From NCBI GenBank assembly GCA_031412335.1, contig JANOCT010000003.1, positions 62,001 to 126,000 of the forward strand: DNA of 64,000 nt, written 5' to 3'. The position numbers were made by a program, and so were the translations under genes. The notes beneath the pieces were generated by a model. The model had not been told where the DNA came from, made no database searches, and worked only from the letters and a program-made list of their open reading frames with translations. Positions 35,271-44,156 of the stretch are shown piece by piece. Numbering within the stretch: position 1 is the stretch's first letter; each line of letters starts with the position of its first letter. This stretch comes from JBBQYA01 sp031412335. Lineage in GTDB: Bacteria > Bacteroidota > Bacteroidia > Sphingobacteriales > Sphingobacteriaceae.

Positions 35271-35771
35271 ATGAAAAAGCTATTAATTATATGTGTGATT
35301 TGCATTTTTGCTTTACAACAGAATTCCGTTGCGCAAGATTATAAAACTGGATTTGGAGTTCGAGCTGGTGGTTATCAAAATGCTATTAGTGTTAAGCATT
35401 TTTTTAGACCCTCAGTAGCTATAGAAGGGCTGATTGGAAATGGATATTTTCAGAGAGGAGTTTCGTTGACTGTTTTGATCGAAAAAAGTGTTACAGCTTT
35501 TGATAGAGAAGAATTTCAGTTTTTTTATGGTGGAGGTGCACATATTGGAGCCTACCGAGGAAAATATTTTTATCGAGATTTTAATAAAAAAAATTATAAA
35601 TATTATGAAGATGAATTTGTAGCGCTTGGATTAGATGGGATAATTGGATTAGAATGGAAAATACCGGAAATACCACTGAGCTTAGGTGTAGATATAAAAC
35701 CGATAATAGAATTGGCTCAACCAGGTCTTTCAACGATAGATCCAGGCTTTACCATTAGATTTACTTTGTAA
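35271..35771 (+). CDS. Small outer-membrane beta-barrel-like protein
   Basis: The 166-residue product has a signal peptide (MKKLLIICVICIFALQQNSVAQ) and alternating amphipathic strands (FGVRAGGYQNAISVKHFF, VAIEGLIGNGYFQRGVSLTVLIEKS, FQFFYGGGAHIGAYRGKYF, GLDGIIGLEWKIP) ending in FTIRFTL, an aromatic C-terminus of the kind used for outer-membrane insertion. It resembles PorT/OmpA-like eight-stranded barrels; function unknown. Confidence 0.78.
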   Translation: MKKLLIICVICIFALQQNSVAQDYKTGFGVRAGGYQNAISVKHFFRPSVAIEGLIGNGYFQRGVSLTVLIEKSVTAFDREEFQFFYGGGAHIGAYRGKYFYRDFNKKNYKYYEDEFVALGLDGIIGLEWKIPEIPLSLGVDIKPIIELAQPGLSTIDPGFTIRFTL

Positions 35772-35804
35772 TAGAATGTTTATGTAAAAAATATTCTGCT
35801 TTTT

Positions 35805-37580
35805 CTAAATCTTCAACCACTTTTTATAAATTTTAGACTGCAAATCAGTCGGTTTATCCATTTGTTCCAACGTATATTTTACATTTGTACTTTTCAAAAG
35901 TGGTACATCGATGATTAAAATTTTTCCGTCGCGGTTTATTATTAATTTACATACATCACCAACTTTTTTTCCGGCAACTATTTTAGCTACATCATCCACA
36001 CGATAATTATCTGATGCAATAATTTCATCGTTCGGGCTTATTCCAGCTAATTGAGCCGATCCATTTCTTGAAACTGAAGTTACTATGATTTTACCCCCAA
36101 CTTGTGTGTTCGTAATTCCTAAAAATGGTTCGTTTTTATTAGCATTTGTATTTACTAATTTAAGTCCGGCAGAAGTGAAAATGGTGTTATAATCAAAGGC
36201 CTGAGTTCCATAAATTTGATTTCGAAAAAATGAATCCATGCTTTTTCCTGTAAGTTTTTCTACTCCTTTTTGAAATTCCTCATCAGTAAACCCTCTGTTT
36301 AATTTGGTATAGTACTCATCATACATATATTTCATCAAATCATCCAAATTTTTAGTTCCTTTTGATTGGTTCATAATTTCCATATCAATAACCAATGCAA
36401 TCAAAGCACCTTTGTCATAATAGGAAATGGTAGAATTATTTGAATTTTCGTTTCTTCGATAATATTTTATCCATGCATCGAAACTTGATTCGCTTGCCGA
36501 TTGAACTTTATTACCTGCGGCATTTTCTATGGTATTAATGGTTGAAGAAACTAAGTCAAGATATTTTTCGGGTGAATAAAAACCTGTTCTTCTGGTAATT
36601 AAATCATCATAATAAGCAGTAAATCCTTCACTAACCCAAAGCATTTGGGTATAATTTTCAACAGAATAATTAAATGGTCCTAATGCTTCTGGACGTAATC
36701 GTTTTACATTCCACAAGTGAAAATACTCGTGTGCAACCAAGGAAAGAAAAGAAAGATAAGAACTTTCATTGGAATAGGCATCTCGGGAAACCTGTAAAGT
36801 GGTAGAATTTAAATGTTCCAATCCGCCTCCACCAGTTGAAAGATTATGAATAATAAATACATATTTTTCGCAAGGGTGTTTACCGAAAATAGCCGTCTCT
36901 TCATTTATAATTTTGGTCATGTCGGCTACGATTTTCTCCTTATTATATTTTCCTGATCCAAACATGGCAATTTCATGAGGAATTCCTGCTGCACTAAAAT
37001 TTATGATTTCTTGATTTCCAATTTCAAATGGAGAATCTGCTAATTCATCATAACTTTTAGCAGAAAATCTATTTTGTATAACGAAAGGTAACCCAGTCGA
37101 AATCTTTTTCCAATTATCTTTTGGTATTACAGAAATTTCGATTGGATTATTATCCATTTTTTCTGCAAACATAAAAACTGATGCACCATTCAAATAGGCA
37201 TGTTCATCGTCTACAAAACTTGTGCGCACGGTAAGTTCAAATGCATAAACTTGATAATTGATGGTGATTTTTCCACCTGAAGAGTTTTTTACAGACCATG
37301 TATTCTTATCGGTTTTTTTCCAGCTAAGTTTTTTTCCATTTTGGCTTGCTTCAAATCCTTCTACATGTCGTGCAAACTCCCTAACCAAATAAGATCCTGG
37401 CGTCCAAACTGGCATTTTAAGATTAATATTTTCTGCTTTTCCCGCATCGATATTCATTTCAACATTTACATAATGTGCTTTAGAATCTGGAAATGAAACC
37501 TGATAATTCAGAATTGACTGCTGAGCCATACTATTTGTAGATAAAGCGATAAAAAGTAGAAATGAAAGTATTGTTTTCAA
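35805..37580 (-). CDS. M61-family metallopeptidase with PDZ domain
   Basis: The 591-residue exported protein (signal peptide ending near residue 19, STNSMAQ) has an N-terminal beta domain, then a gluzincin catalytic domain with HEYFHLW (His284 and His288, catalytic Glu285) followed by EGFTAYYDDL supplying the third zinc ligand. A C-terminal PDZ domain spans about residues 470-560 (GITNTQVGGKIIVTSVSRNGSAQLAGISPNDEII). M61 members are glycyl aminopeptidases; the physiological substrate is unknown. It follows the phosphoribosyltransferase gene by 56 bases. Confidence 0.93.
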   Translation of the reverse strand: MKTILSFLLFIALSTNSMAQQSILNYQVSFPDSKAHYVNVEMNIDAGKAENINLKMPVWTPGSYLVREFARHVEGFEASQNGKKLSWKKTDKNTWSVKNSSGGKITINYQVYAFELTVRTSFVDDEHAYLNGASVFMFAEKMDNNPIEISVIPKDNWKKISTGLPFVIQNRFSAKSYDELADSPFEIGNQEIINFSAAGIPHEIAMFGSGKYNKEKIVADMTKIINEETAIFGKHPCEKYVFIIHNLSTGGGGLEHLNSTTLQVSRDAYSNESSYLSFLSLVAHEYFHLWNVKRLRPEALGPFNYSVENYTQMLWVSEGFTAYYDDLITRRTGFYSPEKYLDLVSSTINTIENAAGNKVQSASESSFDAWIKYYRRNENSNNSTISYYDKGALIALVIDMEIMNQSKGTKNLDDLMKYMYDEYYTKLNRGFTDEEFQKGVEKLTGKSMDSFFRNQIYGTQAFDYNTIFTSAGLKLVNTNANKNEPFLGITNTQVGGKIIVTSVSRNGSAQLAGISPNDEIIASDNYRVDDVAKIVAGKKVGDVCKLIINRDGKILIIDVPLLKSTNVKYTLEQMDKPTDLQSKIYKKWLKI

Positions 37581-37636
37581 TTTTATTAATTTAAATAAAA
37601 GTTTTTTATAATTATTCGATGGAAGATAGAAACAAT

Positions 37637-38143
37637 TTAAACCAAATAAACAGCGTCTTCTTCTTCCTCACTATCCAATATTACAGAAACATGTTCTTGC
37701 ATAACTGTAGCAAGTGAATATCCTGCAAAATCAATTCCGATTGGATAATTTGTATGGCCTCGATCAACAAGCACCGCAGTTCTGATTTTTTTTGCAGGCA
37801 TATTCAAAAAAACGCCTAAACCATAGCCTAACGTTCTACCACTACTCATTACATCATCTACCAGTATGATTACTTTATGGTGTAATTCCTGAATTGGAAC
37901 ATCTGTGGAAGCAATTAATGAACTACTATCTTTATCTAAATCAATTTTAACCAATGTGATTTCGAATGTAGATATTTTTGCTAATTGTTCTATAATTCTT
38001 TTTGCTAGCACATATCCGCGTGACACGATGCCGGCAATTACCAATTCTTTTTCTTCTAAATTATCTTCCAGAATTTGATAGGCTATTCTATTTATTTTAT
38101 TCGCAATCTGCGATTTATTGAGTACTAACGTTCTATTCGCCAT
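37637..38143 (-). CDS. Phosphoribosyltransferase-family protein (PyrR-like)
   Basis: The 168-residue type I PRTase fold shows the PRPP-binding motif VIILVDDVMSSGRT (91-104), the IVSRGYVLAKRI loop and the flexible-loop region. It is similar in size to PyrR and to hypoxanthine-type PRTases; without pyr genes nearby a regulatory PyrR role is not asserted. It starts three bases after the stop of the 116-residue gene, making an operon rlmD-unknown-PRTase. Confidence 0.85.
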   Translation of the reverse strand: MANRTLVLNKSQIANKINRIAYQILEDNLEEKELVIAGIVSRGYVLAKRIIEQLAKISTFEITLVKIDLDKDSSSLIASTDVPIQELHHKVIILVDDVMSSGRTLGYGLGVFLNMPAKKIRTAVLVDRGHTNYPIGIDFAGYSLATVMQEHVSVILDSEEEEDAVYLV

Positions 38144-38146
38144 AAA

Positions 38147-38497
38147 TCAGTTATAAGGATAGTAAACAAAATTTGCTCCTTCGGGTACAATTACAAACAA
38201 ACACATAAATTTTTTGGGGTCTTTATAATTTCCAATAAAGTAATCTTCTTTATCTTTTGTAATAATTCCTTTTTCTTTAAAATCTTCAAATGTTGCAGCA
38301 TTAATATTCCATTCAGTATTTAATTCAGCTTTATCCAAAATCAATTCACCTAAAGCAACTTCGTGTTGATGTGCAATAAATATCGGGTATTTGCTTACTT
38401 TTTCTTTAATAATTTCCATCGCAGTTTCACGAATGGAGTCATTAAAATAAATCAAATCTGTTTCCAAACTTTTAAGTGGACTATCTTTAGTTTCCAT
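38147..38497 (-). CDS. Hypothetical protein, 116 aa, between rlmD and PRTase
   Basis: I do not recognise the family. The protein is soluble and acidic, with a helical N-terminal half (LIYFNDSIRETAMEIIKEKVSKYPIFIAHQHEVALGELIL) and a beta-rich end (FMCLFVIVPEGANFVYYPY). Its start overlaps the rlmD stop by 11 bases and its stop is three bases before the phosphoribosyltransferase start, which strongly supports expression from the rlmD transcript. Confidence 0.8.
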   Translation of the reverse strand: METKDSPLKSLETDLIYFNDSIRETAMEIIKEKVSKYPIFIAHQHEVALGELILDKAELNTEWNINAATFEDFKEKGIITKDKEDYFIGNYKDPKKFMCLFVIVPEGANFVYYPYN

Positions 38498-39929
38498 ACT
38501 CTTTTAATGTTAATAAAACTATATTTTCAACATGTTGGGTATGCGGAAACATATCAACCGGTTGAATTTTTTGAACTTCGTATTTTTCTAATAAAACAAT
38601 TAAATCTCTTGCCTGTGTTGCCGGATTGCATGAAATATAAACAATTTTTTTTGCTCCAGAATCAGCCAGTCGTACACAAACATCATTATGCATTCCAGCT
38701 CTAGGCGGATCTGTTATAATTACATCAGGCTGCCCATTTATTTTCATAAACTCAGCAGTAAGCATATCTTTCATATCACCAGCATAAAAAACCGTGTTGT
38801 CAATATGATTTAATTCTGAATTAACTTTTGCATCAGCAATTGCATCGGCTACATATTCTATTCCCACTACTTTTTTTGCTTTATGAGCAACAAAATTGGC
38901 AATTGTTCCTGCGCCTGTGTATAAATCATAAACCAGTTCAGAACCTGTTAAGCCAGCCATTTCAGCAGCATATTTATATAAAACTTCCGCTTGTTTTGAA
39001 TTAGTTTGATAAAACGATTTTGGGCCAATCTTAAAATTCAAAACTTGACCATCTGTAGTTTGCATTTGTTCAACTATAAACTCATTCCCAAAAAAATGTA
39101 AAATTTCTTGATCAAAAATTGTATCATTCTTTTTTGTATTCACACAATATAACAAACTGGTAATTTCTGGAAATTTATTTTGAATTGCCGTTAACATAGC
39201 TGATATGGCCGATGTTTCTTGCATTGCAACAATTAGCAATACCATCAATTCGCCAGTGGTAGTAGTTCGGATAATTAAATTTCTTAAAAATCCGGTATGT
39301 TCTTTTAGGTTGTAAAAAGTTAAGTCATTTTCATAAGCGTATTCACGGCAATAATTACGGATTGCATTAGATGGATCAGTTTGCAACCAGCATTTTTCTA
39401 CATCTATAATTTTATCAAATCTGCCACCTACATGAAAACCCAATGCGTTTGTCCTTTCTTGTTCTTCGGGAATATCATCAACATTGGTAAACCAACGCTT
39501 ATCTGCAAAAGTAAATTCGAGTTTATTCCGATAAAAGCGATCGTCAGCAGAAGGAACAATTGCGCTAATTTCTACATTTTCAATTTTTGCAATTCGCTGC
39601 ATTGCATCATTTACTTGCTTTTGTTTGTAATGCAATTGTGCAGAATAGTTTAAATGTTGCCATTTGCAACCGCCACACGTTCCAAAATAATCGCAAAAAG
39701 GAACAACCCGATCTGGCGATAAGGTATGAAAAGTGCTTGCAACCCCCTCATAAAATGATTTTTTCTTTCCTAAAATGGTAACATCTACCAAATCACCAGG
39801 CACTGTTCCATTTACAAATAGCACTAAATCATCTGATTTTCCTACCGAACGACCATCATGTGCAAAATCAATAATTAATACATTTTCTATTATTTGGCGT
39901 TCAAACCTCTTTTTTCTCATTTTGTGCAA
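38487..39929 (-). CDS. rlmD: 23S rRNA (uracil1939-C5)-methyltransferase
   Basis: RlmD (RumA) adds the C5 methyl group to U1939 of 23S rRNA using SAM and carries a 4Fe-4S cluster. The 480-residue protein has a TRAM-like N-terminal domain and the cluster motif CDYFGTCGGCKWQHL (Cys79, Cys85, Cys88; a fourth Cys in DVEKCWLQ). The SAM-binding VYDLYTGAGTIANFVA, DPPRAGMHNDV and the catalytic YISCNPATQARD complete it. RlmC or TrmA-like relatives lack some cluster cysteines, so the RlmD/RumA class is the best fit. It is divergent from the T9SS gene, separated by 60 bases. Confidence 0.93.
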   Translation of the reverse strand: MHKMRKKRFERQIIENVLIIDFAHDGRSVGKSDDLVLFVNGTVPGDLVDVTILGKKKSFYEGVASTFHTLSPDRVVPFCDYFGTCGGCKWQHLNYSAQLHYKQKQVNDAMQRIAKIENVEISAIVPSADDRFYRNKLEFTFADKRWFTNVDDIPEEQERTNALGFHVGGRFDKIIDVEKCWLQTDPSNAIRNYCREYAYENDLTFYNLKEHTGFLRNLIIRTTTTGELMVLLIVAMQETSAISAMLTAIQNKFPEITSLLYCVNTKKNDTIFDQEILHFFGNEFIVEQMQTTDGQVLNFKIGPKSFYQTNSKQAEVLYKYAAEMAGLTGSELVYDLYTGAGTIANFVAHKAKKVVGIEYVADAIADAKVNSELNHIDNTVFYAGDMKDMLTAEFMKINGQPDVIITDPPRAGMHNDVCVRLADSGAKKIVYISCNPATQARDLIVLLEKYEVQKIQPVDMFPHTQHVENIVLLTLKEYGN

Positions 39930-39989
39930 ATTTAATTATTAAAATGTTGCAGAAGGTGCTATTTTTAGCAATCGGATTTAAATTTCTAC

Positions 39990-41834
39990 ATGCTTCTGAA
40001 AAAAATCATTTACCTCTTCGTATTACTTTTCAGTTTTACTCAATCATTTTCCTCTCATATTGTAGGTGGAGATTTTAGTTACCAGCGTTTGCAGGGTGAT
40101 CAATACATTTTAAGATTGAGGATTTATAGAGATGCATTGGGTACTCCACAATTTAATCGTGAACCATTAGCAATCGGTATCTATGACAAGGAAACCAACC
40201 TCCTGATGGATACAATTTTTATGAGGTCAAGCAAAACAGACACAGTTAAATTTAATGCACTAGACTGTGTCGACGAGACAAAAATTATTACAGAGACTAA
40301 AGTTTACGAAAAAATAATAACACTTGGGGCTGACAAATACAACAATCTTTCAGGCTACTATATTAGTTGGGAAAGAGCTACCAGAAATGTTGTTATTGTT
40401 AATATTGATGATCCTGGTAACACACCAATGGCATTCTATATGGAAATCCCAAGTCCATATCCTCCTTCAAAACCAGCATTTGTTAATAGTAGTCCTCGGT
40501 TTATAAAAGATCCACTAAATTTTTTGTGTGTGAGTAAACCTTTTACTTATAACTTTAATGTTGAAGAATTAGATGGCGATAGTCTTGTATACACTTTAGT
40601 AACTCCATTAGCTGGTAATACAAATACACCACCAGAATTTAACAACAACGCCTTAAATACATGGGTTAGGCCTGGACCATACCCTGAAGTAGTTTGGGCA
40701 CCTGGTTATTCACTGTCTAATATTATGAATGGTATGCCGGATTTAGCAGTTAACTCAGAAACTGGTGACTTAACTGTTACTCCTAAATTTTCTGGCTTTT
40801 TTGTATTGGCTGTAAAAGTTTCAGAATATAGAAAAGGTATTAAAATTGGAGAAGTAAGAAGAGAAATACAGTTTTTTGTTTATCAATGTGAAGACCCAGA
40901 ACCACCAACCGTTGTCACTTTTTTACCTCCCGGCAGCAATACTGCAACCCTTATTAGAGGGAAACCAAATTGTATTGATTTTGAAATAAACGATAGTAGC
41001 GGTGACATTTTAAAATATAAAATTGAAAGTCTAGGTTTCGATATATTCAAAAATGGGGCAACAATAATTGAAGATCCATCGAGTACAAAAAATAATATTA
41101 AAGGTCAGGTTTGCTGGACTCCTCCTTGCGATTTTTATATCAGCTCTATTCCTGCTCTTAAAATTTTCGCTTATGACGATAGCTGCCCTGATTCATTGTC
41201 AGCAGAAGTTAACTTTTCACTTGAATTTGTAGATTATGATAATCAAGAGGCAATATTTGTTTTACCAAGTGATTCCGTTTTCGAATATTTCTCAGATCAA
41301 ATAATAACGTTTCCAGTGGGTGCCATTGATTTAAACAACGATTCTTTATATCTAAGTGCAGAATCTGAATTATTTAATTTAATTAATGAACAAAAACCTA
41401 CGTTCGAAAATGTTTCAGGAGTTGGGGCGGTAAATTCTTTATTTTCATGGCGTATTGATTGTGATAATGTTAGAAATGAACCATATATAATTAAATTCAT
41501 ATTAAAGGATCGATTTTGCAATAATGAGAATATTATTTACTACGATGTAAAAGTTAAATTTAAAGGGGGAACTGAAGCAGATACACTTAATATGGTAAAT
41601 GTTTTTACTCCAAATGGTGATAGTAAAAATGATACGTTCATCCTTTCACCAGAATTTAAAACTTGCTTGGATGATTTTCAAATTATTATTTTCAACCGCT
41701 GGGGCGAAACAATGTTTACTTCTAAAGACCAGGATTTTGCTTGGGATGGAGACAATGCTGCGGAGGGGGTGTATTTTTATGTGTTAAAAGCGAAAAATAA
41801 AAACTTATCGGGCGCTATTACGCTGCTGCGCTAA
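39990..41834 (+). CDS. Secreted protein with T9SS type B (gliding motility-associated) sorting domain
   Basis: The 614-residue protein has a signal peptide (residues 1-20, LLFSFTQSFSSH) and several beta-sandwich, Ig-like segments (residues 22-510). The C-terminal CHU_C/type B domain reads NVFTPNGDSKNDTFILSP...IIIFNRWGETMFTSKDQDFAWDG...GVYFYVLKAK. This C-terminus directs export through the type IX secretion system, usually with surface attachment. The N-terminal region resembles large Bacteroidota adhesin-like proteins whose beginning reads SHIVGGDFSYQ; ligand unknown. Confidence 0.92.
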   Translation: MLLKKIIYLFVLLFSFTQSFSSHIVGGDFSYQRLQGDQYILRLRIYRDALGTPQFNREPLAIGIYDKETNLLMDTIFMRSSKTDTVKFNALDCVDETKIITETKVYEKIITLGADKYNNLSGYYISWERATRNVVIVNIDDPGNTPMAFYMEIPSPYPPSKPAFVNSSPRFIKDPLNFLCVSKPFTYNFNVEELDGDSLVYTLVTPLAGNTNTPPEFNNNALNTWVRPGPYPEVVWAPGYSLSNIMNGMPDLAVNSETGDLTVTPKFSGFFVLAVKVSEYRKGIKIGEVRREIQFFVYQCEDPEPPTVVTFLPPGSNTATLIRGKPNCIDFEINDSSGDILKYKIESLGFDIFKNGATIIEDPSSTKNNIKGQVCWTPPCDFYISSIPALKIFAYDDSCPDSLSAEVNFSLEFVDYDNQEAIFVLPSDSVFEYFSDQIITFPVGAIDLNNDSLYLSAESELFNLINEQKPTFENVSGVGAVNSLFSWRIDCDNVRNEPYIIKFILKDRFCNNENIIYYDVKVKFKGGTEADTLNMVNVFTPNGDSKNDTFILSPEFKTCLDDFQIIIFNRWGETMFTSKDQDFAWDGDNAAEGVYFYVLKAKNKNLSGAITLLR

Positions 41835-41872
41835 AGTGTAACACATTAAGTACAAAAATTATTTTGGCTAAA

Positions 41873-41983
41873 TTAAATTCCAAACCATTTAAGAATAAAG
41901 CTTAACATTCCCTTTTTTGGGGAATCAAAAACCTCAAACTGTTGATCGATTTGATTTGAAAAGTTTAATATTTCGTTTGACAT
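41873..41983 (-). CDS. Possible 36-residue small protein
   Basis: A frame starting ATG at 41983 encodes a small protein with a polar N-terminal half and an amphipathic end (KKGMLSFILKWFGI). It lies downstream of the TetR gene on the same strand. The amino-acid composition looks protein-like, but the open frame could be chance in AT-rich DNA, so this is tentative. Confidence 0.25.
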   Translation of the reverse strand: MSNEILNFSNQIDQQFEVFDSPKKGMLSFILKWFGI

Positions 41984-42060
41984 GAACATTGTGTTAACAT
42001 TTAGTTTACATACGCATACTAAAATACAACTTTTATACCAAAAACCAAAACGGTTCAATT

Positions 42061-42639
42061 TTATTTTATGGCAGCCTTTACCAAAAATGGTAATAGCTCT
42101 TTCTCGAACGAGATAAAATTTTTCTTCACATCGGCCACAGTTACCGAAGTAAAGGCAAATGAAAACACAATACTTTTACTTGATTTTACTAAAAACCTAA
42201 TTGGTTGTATGTTTTCAGGATTTCTAGCAAACTCATCATTCTCAATAAAACTATCTATGATTAAAGTTTCCAGATCGTCAGATAATATTTTTAAAAATTC
42301 CTGAGCATTTGCAGATTCGCGAATAAAATCCCATCCAATAAACTCATTGCAAACGGTATACGACAATCTGCTTGTTTGTAATAATAAGTGCGAAATTCGG
42401 TCAATCGCATTCAAATTTGGATTTGAATGTTTCATAATGTCCTGAATAGCTACTGTCAAATAGTCCATTATTATGGCTTGCAGTACTACTTCCTTACTTT
42501 CAAAATATTTATAAATTGTTGCCTTAGCTATTTTTGCCTTTTTAGCAATTTCATTTACACTGGTTTTTTGATAACCATATTTTCTGAACAGATCTTTTGC
42601 TGCCTGCTTAATAATTAGTTTAACTTTATCTGTTTCCAT
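42061..42639 (-). CDS. TetR/AcrR-family transcriptional regulator
   Basis: The 192-residue protein has a canonical N-terminal TetR helix-turn-helix (AAKDLFRKYGYQKTSVNEIAKKAKIAKATIYKYFESKEVVLQAII) and a helical ligand-binding domain. It starts three bases after the stop of the Rieske-like lipoprotein gene and so shares a transcript with pheS and that gene. Ligand and targets unknown. Confidence 0.92.
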   Translation of the reverse strand: METDKVKLIIKQAAKDLFRKYGYQKTSVNEIAKKAKIAKATIYKYFESKEVVLQAIIMDYLTVAIQDIMKHSNPNLNAIDRISHLLLQTSRLSYTVCNEFIGWDFIRESANAQEFLKILSDDLETLIIDSFIENDEFARNPENIQPIRFLVKSSKSIVFSFAFTSVTVADVKKNFISFEKELLPFLVKAAIK

Positions 42640-42642
42640 TTA

Positions 42643-43092
42643 TTAATTTGTAATGAAAAGTGTATTTCCATTAAGCGTTGTTCGGTAGGTTCTTAATGTT
42701 CGGGATGCAGGTCCTAAAACAGAATTTCCATTATCTAAACTAAATCTCGACCCACAACATGTACTGTCTTCTAAATAAAAGCTATTTGAGTCAACAGTTA
42801 ACACGCATCCTTCCAAAGCATTGAAAGTGCAATTACGATCATAAGCTGTATATTCTTCGAATGATTTTCTTCTCAAAAATATTCCTTTACTACCACCAGT
42901 GATGTACACAAAACCACCAACACCACTTAATGGTGCAAAATCCGGACTTGATAAATTAATCCTAATATCAACTGTTCTAAATGGAACATCTTCTTGTTTA
43001 TCGCCATTACAACCAAATGTTGTTAGAAAAATAAAAAACAAAATACCCATCCATACTAATTTCACAACTTCACCAAAACCTAGTTTTTTCAT
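42643..43092 (-). CDS. Rieske-like lipoprotein without canonical cluster ligands
   Basis: The 149-residue product has a lipoprotein signal with the lipidated Cys at residue 28 (LTTFGCNG). The C-terminal half follows the Rieske pattern: AYDRNCTFNALEGC (Cys88, Cys96), then TCCGSRFSLDNGNSVLGPASRTLRTY and a final strand. In true Rieske proteins the motifs are C-x-H and C-x2-H; here both histidines are missing (Phe in the first site, Cys113 in the second). So a normal 2Fe-2S Rieske cluster is unlikely. The start overlaps the pheS stop by one base (TAATG). Confidence 0.7.
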   Translation of the reverse strand: MKKLGFGEVVKLVWMGILFFIFLTTFGCNGDKQEDVPFRTVDIRINLSSPDFAPLSGVGGFVYITGGSKGIFLRRKSFEEYTAYDRNCTFNALEGCVLTVDSNSFYLEDSTCCGSRFSLDNGNSVLGPASRTLRTYRTTLNGNTLFITN

Positions 43093-44132
43093 TAATTTTC
43101 TCCTGCAAATTGTTTTAGAAAACGAAAATCATTCTCAAAAAATAAACGCAAATCTTTAATTTGATATTTTAACATGGTAATCCTTTCAATCCCCATTCCG
43201 AAAGCAAAACCTGAAAATTGCTTGCTATCAATTCCGCAATTTTCTAAAACGGACGGGTCAACCATACCACAACCTAAAATTTCTACCCAACCAGTATACT
43301 TACAAACGTTGCATCCGGCACCTTTACAAATACGGCAGTCAATATCCATTTCAGCAGATGGCTCTGTAAAAGGGAAATATGATGGTCGGAATCGCAGTTT
43401 GGTACCTTCTCCAAAAAATTCCTGAATAAAATAGTAAAGCGTTTGTTTCAAATCAGCAAATGATACGTTTTCGTCTACATACAACCCCTCTATCTGATGA
43501 AACTGACAATGAGCTCTTGCAGAAATTGCTTCATTTCTGTAAACCCGACCAGGCATTATAGATCGGAAAGGAGGTTTTCCAGCTTCCATTAATCTTACCT
43601 GAACAGATGAAGTATGAGTACGAAGTGCTAAAGGTTTATTATCTGTATTTCCATCTACCGCAGGTACAAAAAAAGTATCCTGCATATCGCGTGCGGGATG
43701 ATCATCTGGAAAATTTAATGCGGAAAATATATGCCAATCATCTTCAATTTCAGGTCCATCAGCAACAGAAAAACCCAATCTAGCAAATAATTCAACCAAT
43801 TGATTTCGAACTATTGATAAAGGATGTCGAGAACCTATGGGCAGAAAACTACCTGGCAATGTTAAATCTTCAGTGCTCTTTTCTTCTTTGGCAACAACAA
43901 CAAAAGCATTTTGGAAAGATTCAAATTTTGACTCTGCAGCTTGCTTTAATTCATTTAATGCTTTACCAAGTGTTCTTTTTTCTTCAGTTCCTAACAATTT
44001 AAAATCTTCAAAAAGCTGCGCCATCAACCCTTTTTTACTCAAATAGGCAATCCGAAATGCTTCTAACGCTGCTGCATCTTTCGGTGTGTAGGTACTTATC
44101 TCTTCTAAATAAAAATTTATTTTATCCTGCAT
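43092..44132 (-). CDS. pheS: Phenylalanine--tRNA ligase alpha subunit
   Basis: The catalytic alpha chain of the alpha2-beta2 class II enzyme charges tRNA-Phe. The 346 residues contain an N-terminal coiled coil, motif 2 (PGRVYRNEAISARAHCQFHQIEGLYVD) and motif 3 (FSGFAFGMGIERITMLKYQIKDLR). A Cys-rich DCRICKGAGCNVCKYTGW segment is also present. The partner pheT is not in the window, as in other genomes of the phylum where the two are unlinked. Confidence 0.97.
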   Translation of the reverse strand: MQDKINFYLEEISTYTPKDAAALEAFRIAYLSKKGLMAQLFEDFKLLGTEEKRTLGKALNELKQAAESKFESFQNAFVVVAKEEKSTEDLTLPGSFLPIGSRHPLSIVRNQLVELFARLGFSVADGPEIEDDWHIFSALNFPDDHPARDMQDTFFVPAVDGNTDNKPLALRTHTSSVQVRLMEAGKPPFRSIMPGRVYRNEAISARAHCQFHQIEGLYVDENVSFADLKQTLYYFIQEFFGEGTKLRFRPSYFPFTEPSAEMDIDCRICKGAGCNVCKYTGWVEILGCGMVDPSVLENCGIDSKQFSGFAFGMGIERITMLKYQIKDLRLFFENDFRFLKQFAGEN

Positions 44133-44156
44133 GTAAATATTTGATTATGCTGAAAT

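Noticed and set aside
37637..38143. Phosphoribosyltransferase named PyrR
   Set aside because: No pyrimidine genes or attenuator seen; the fold alone does not fix the function.
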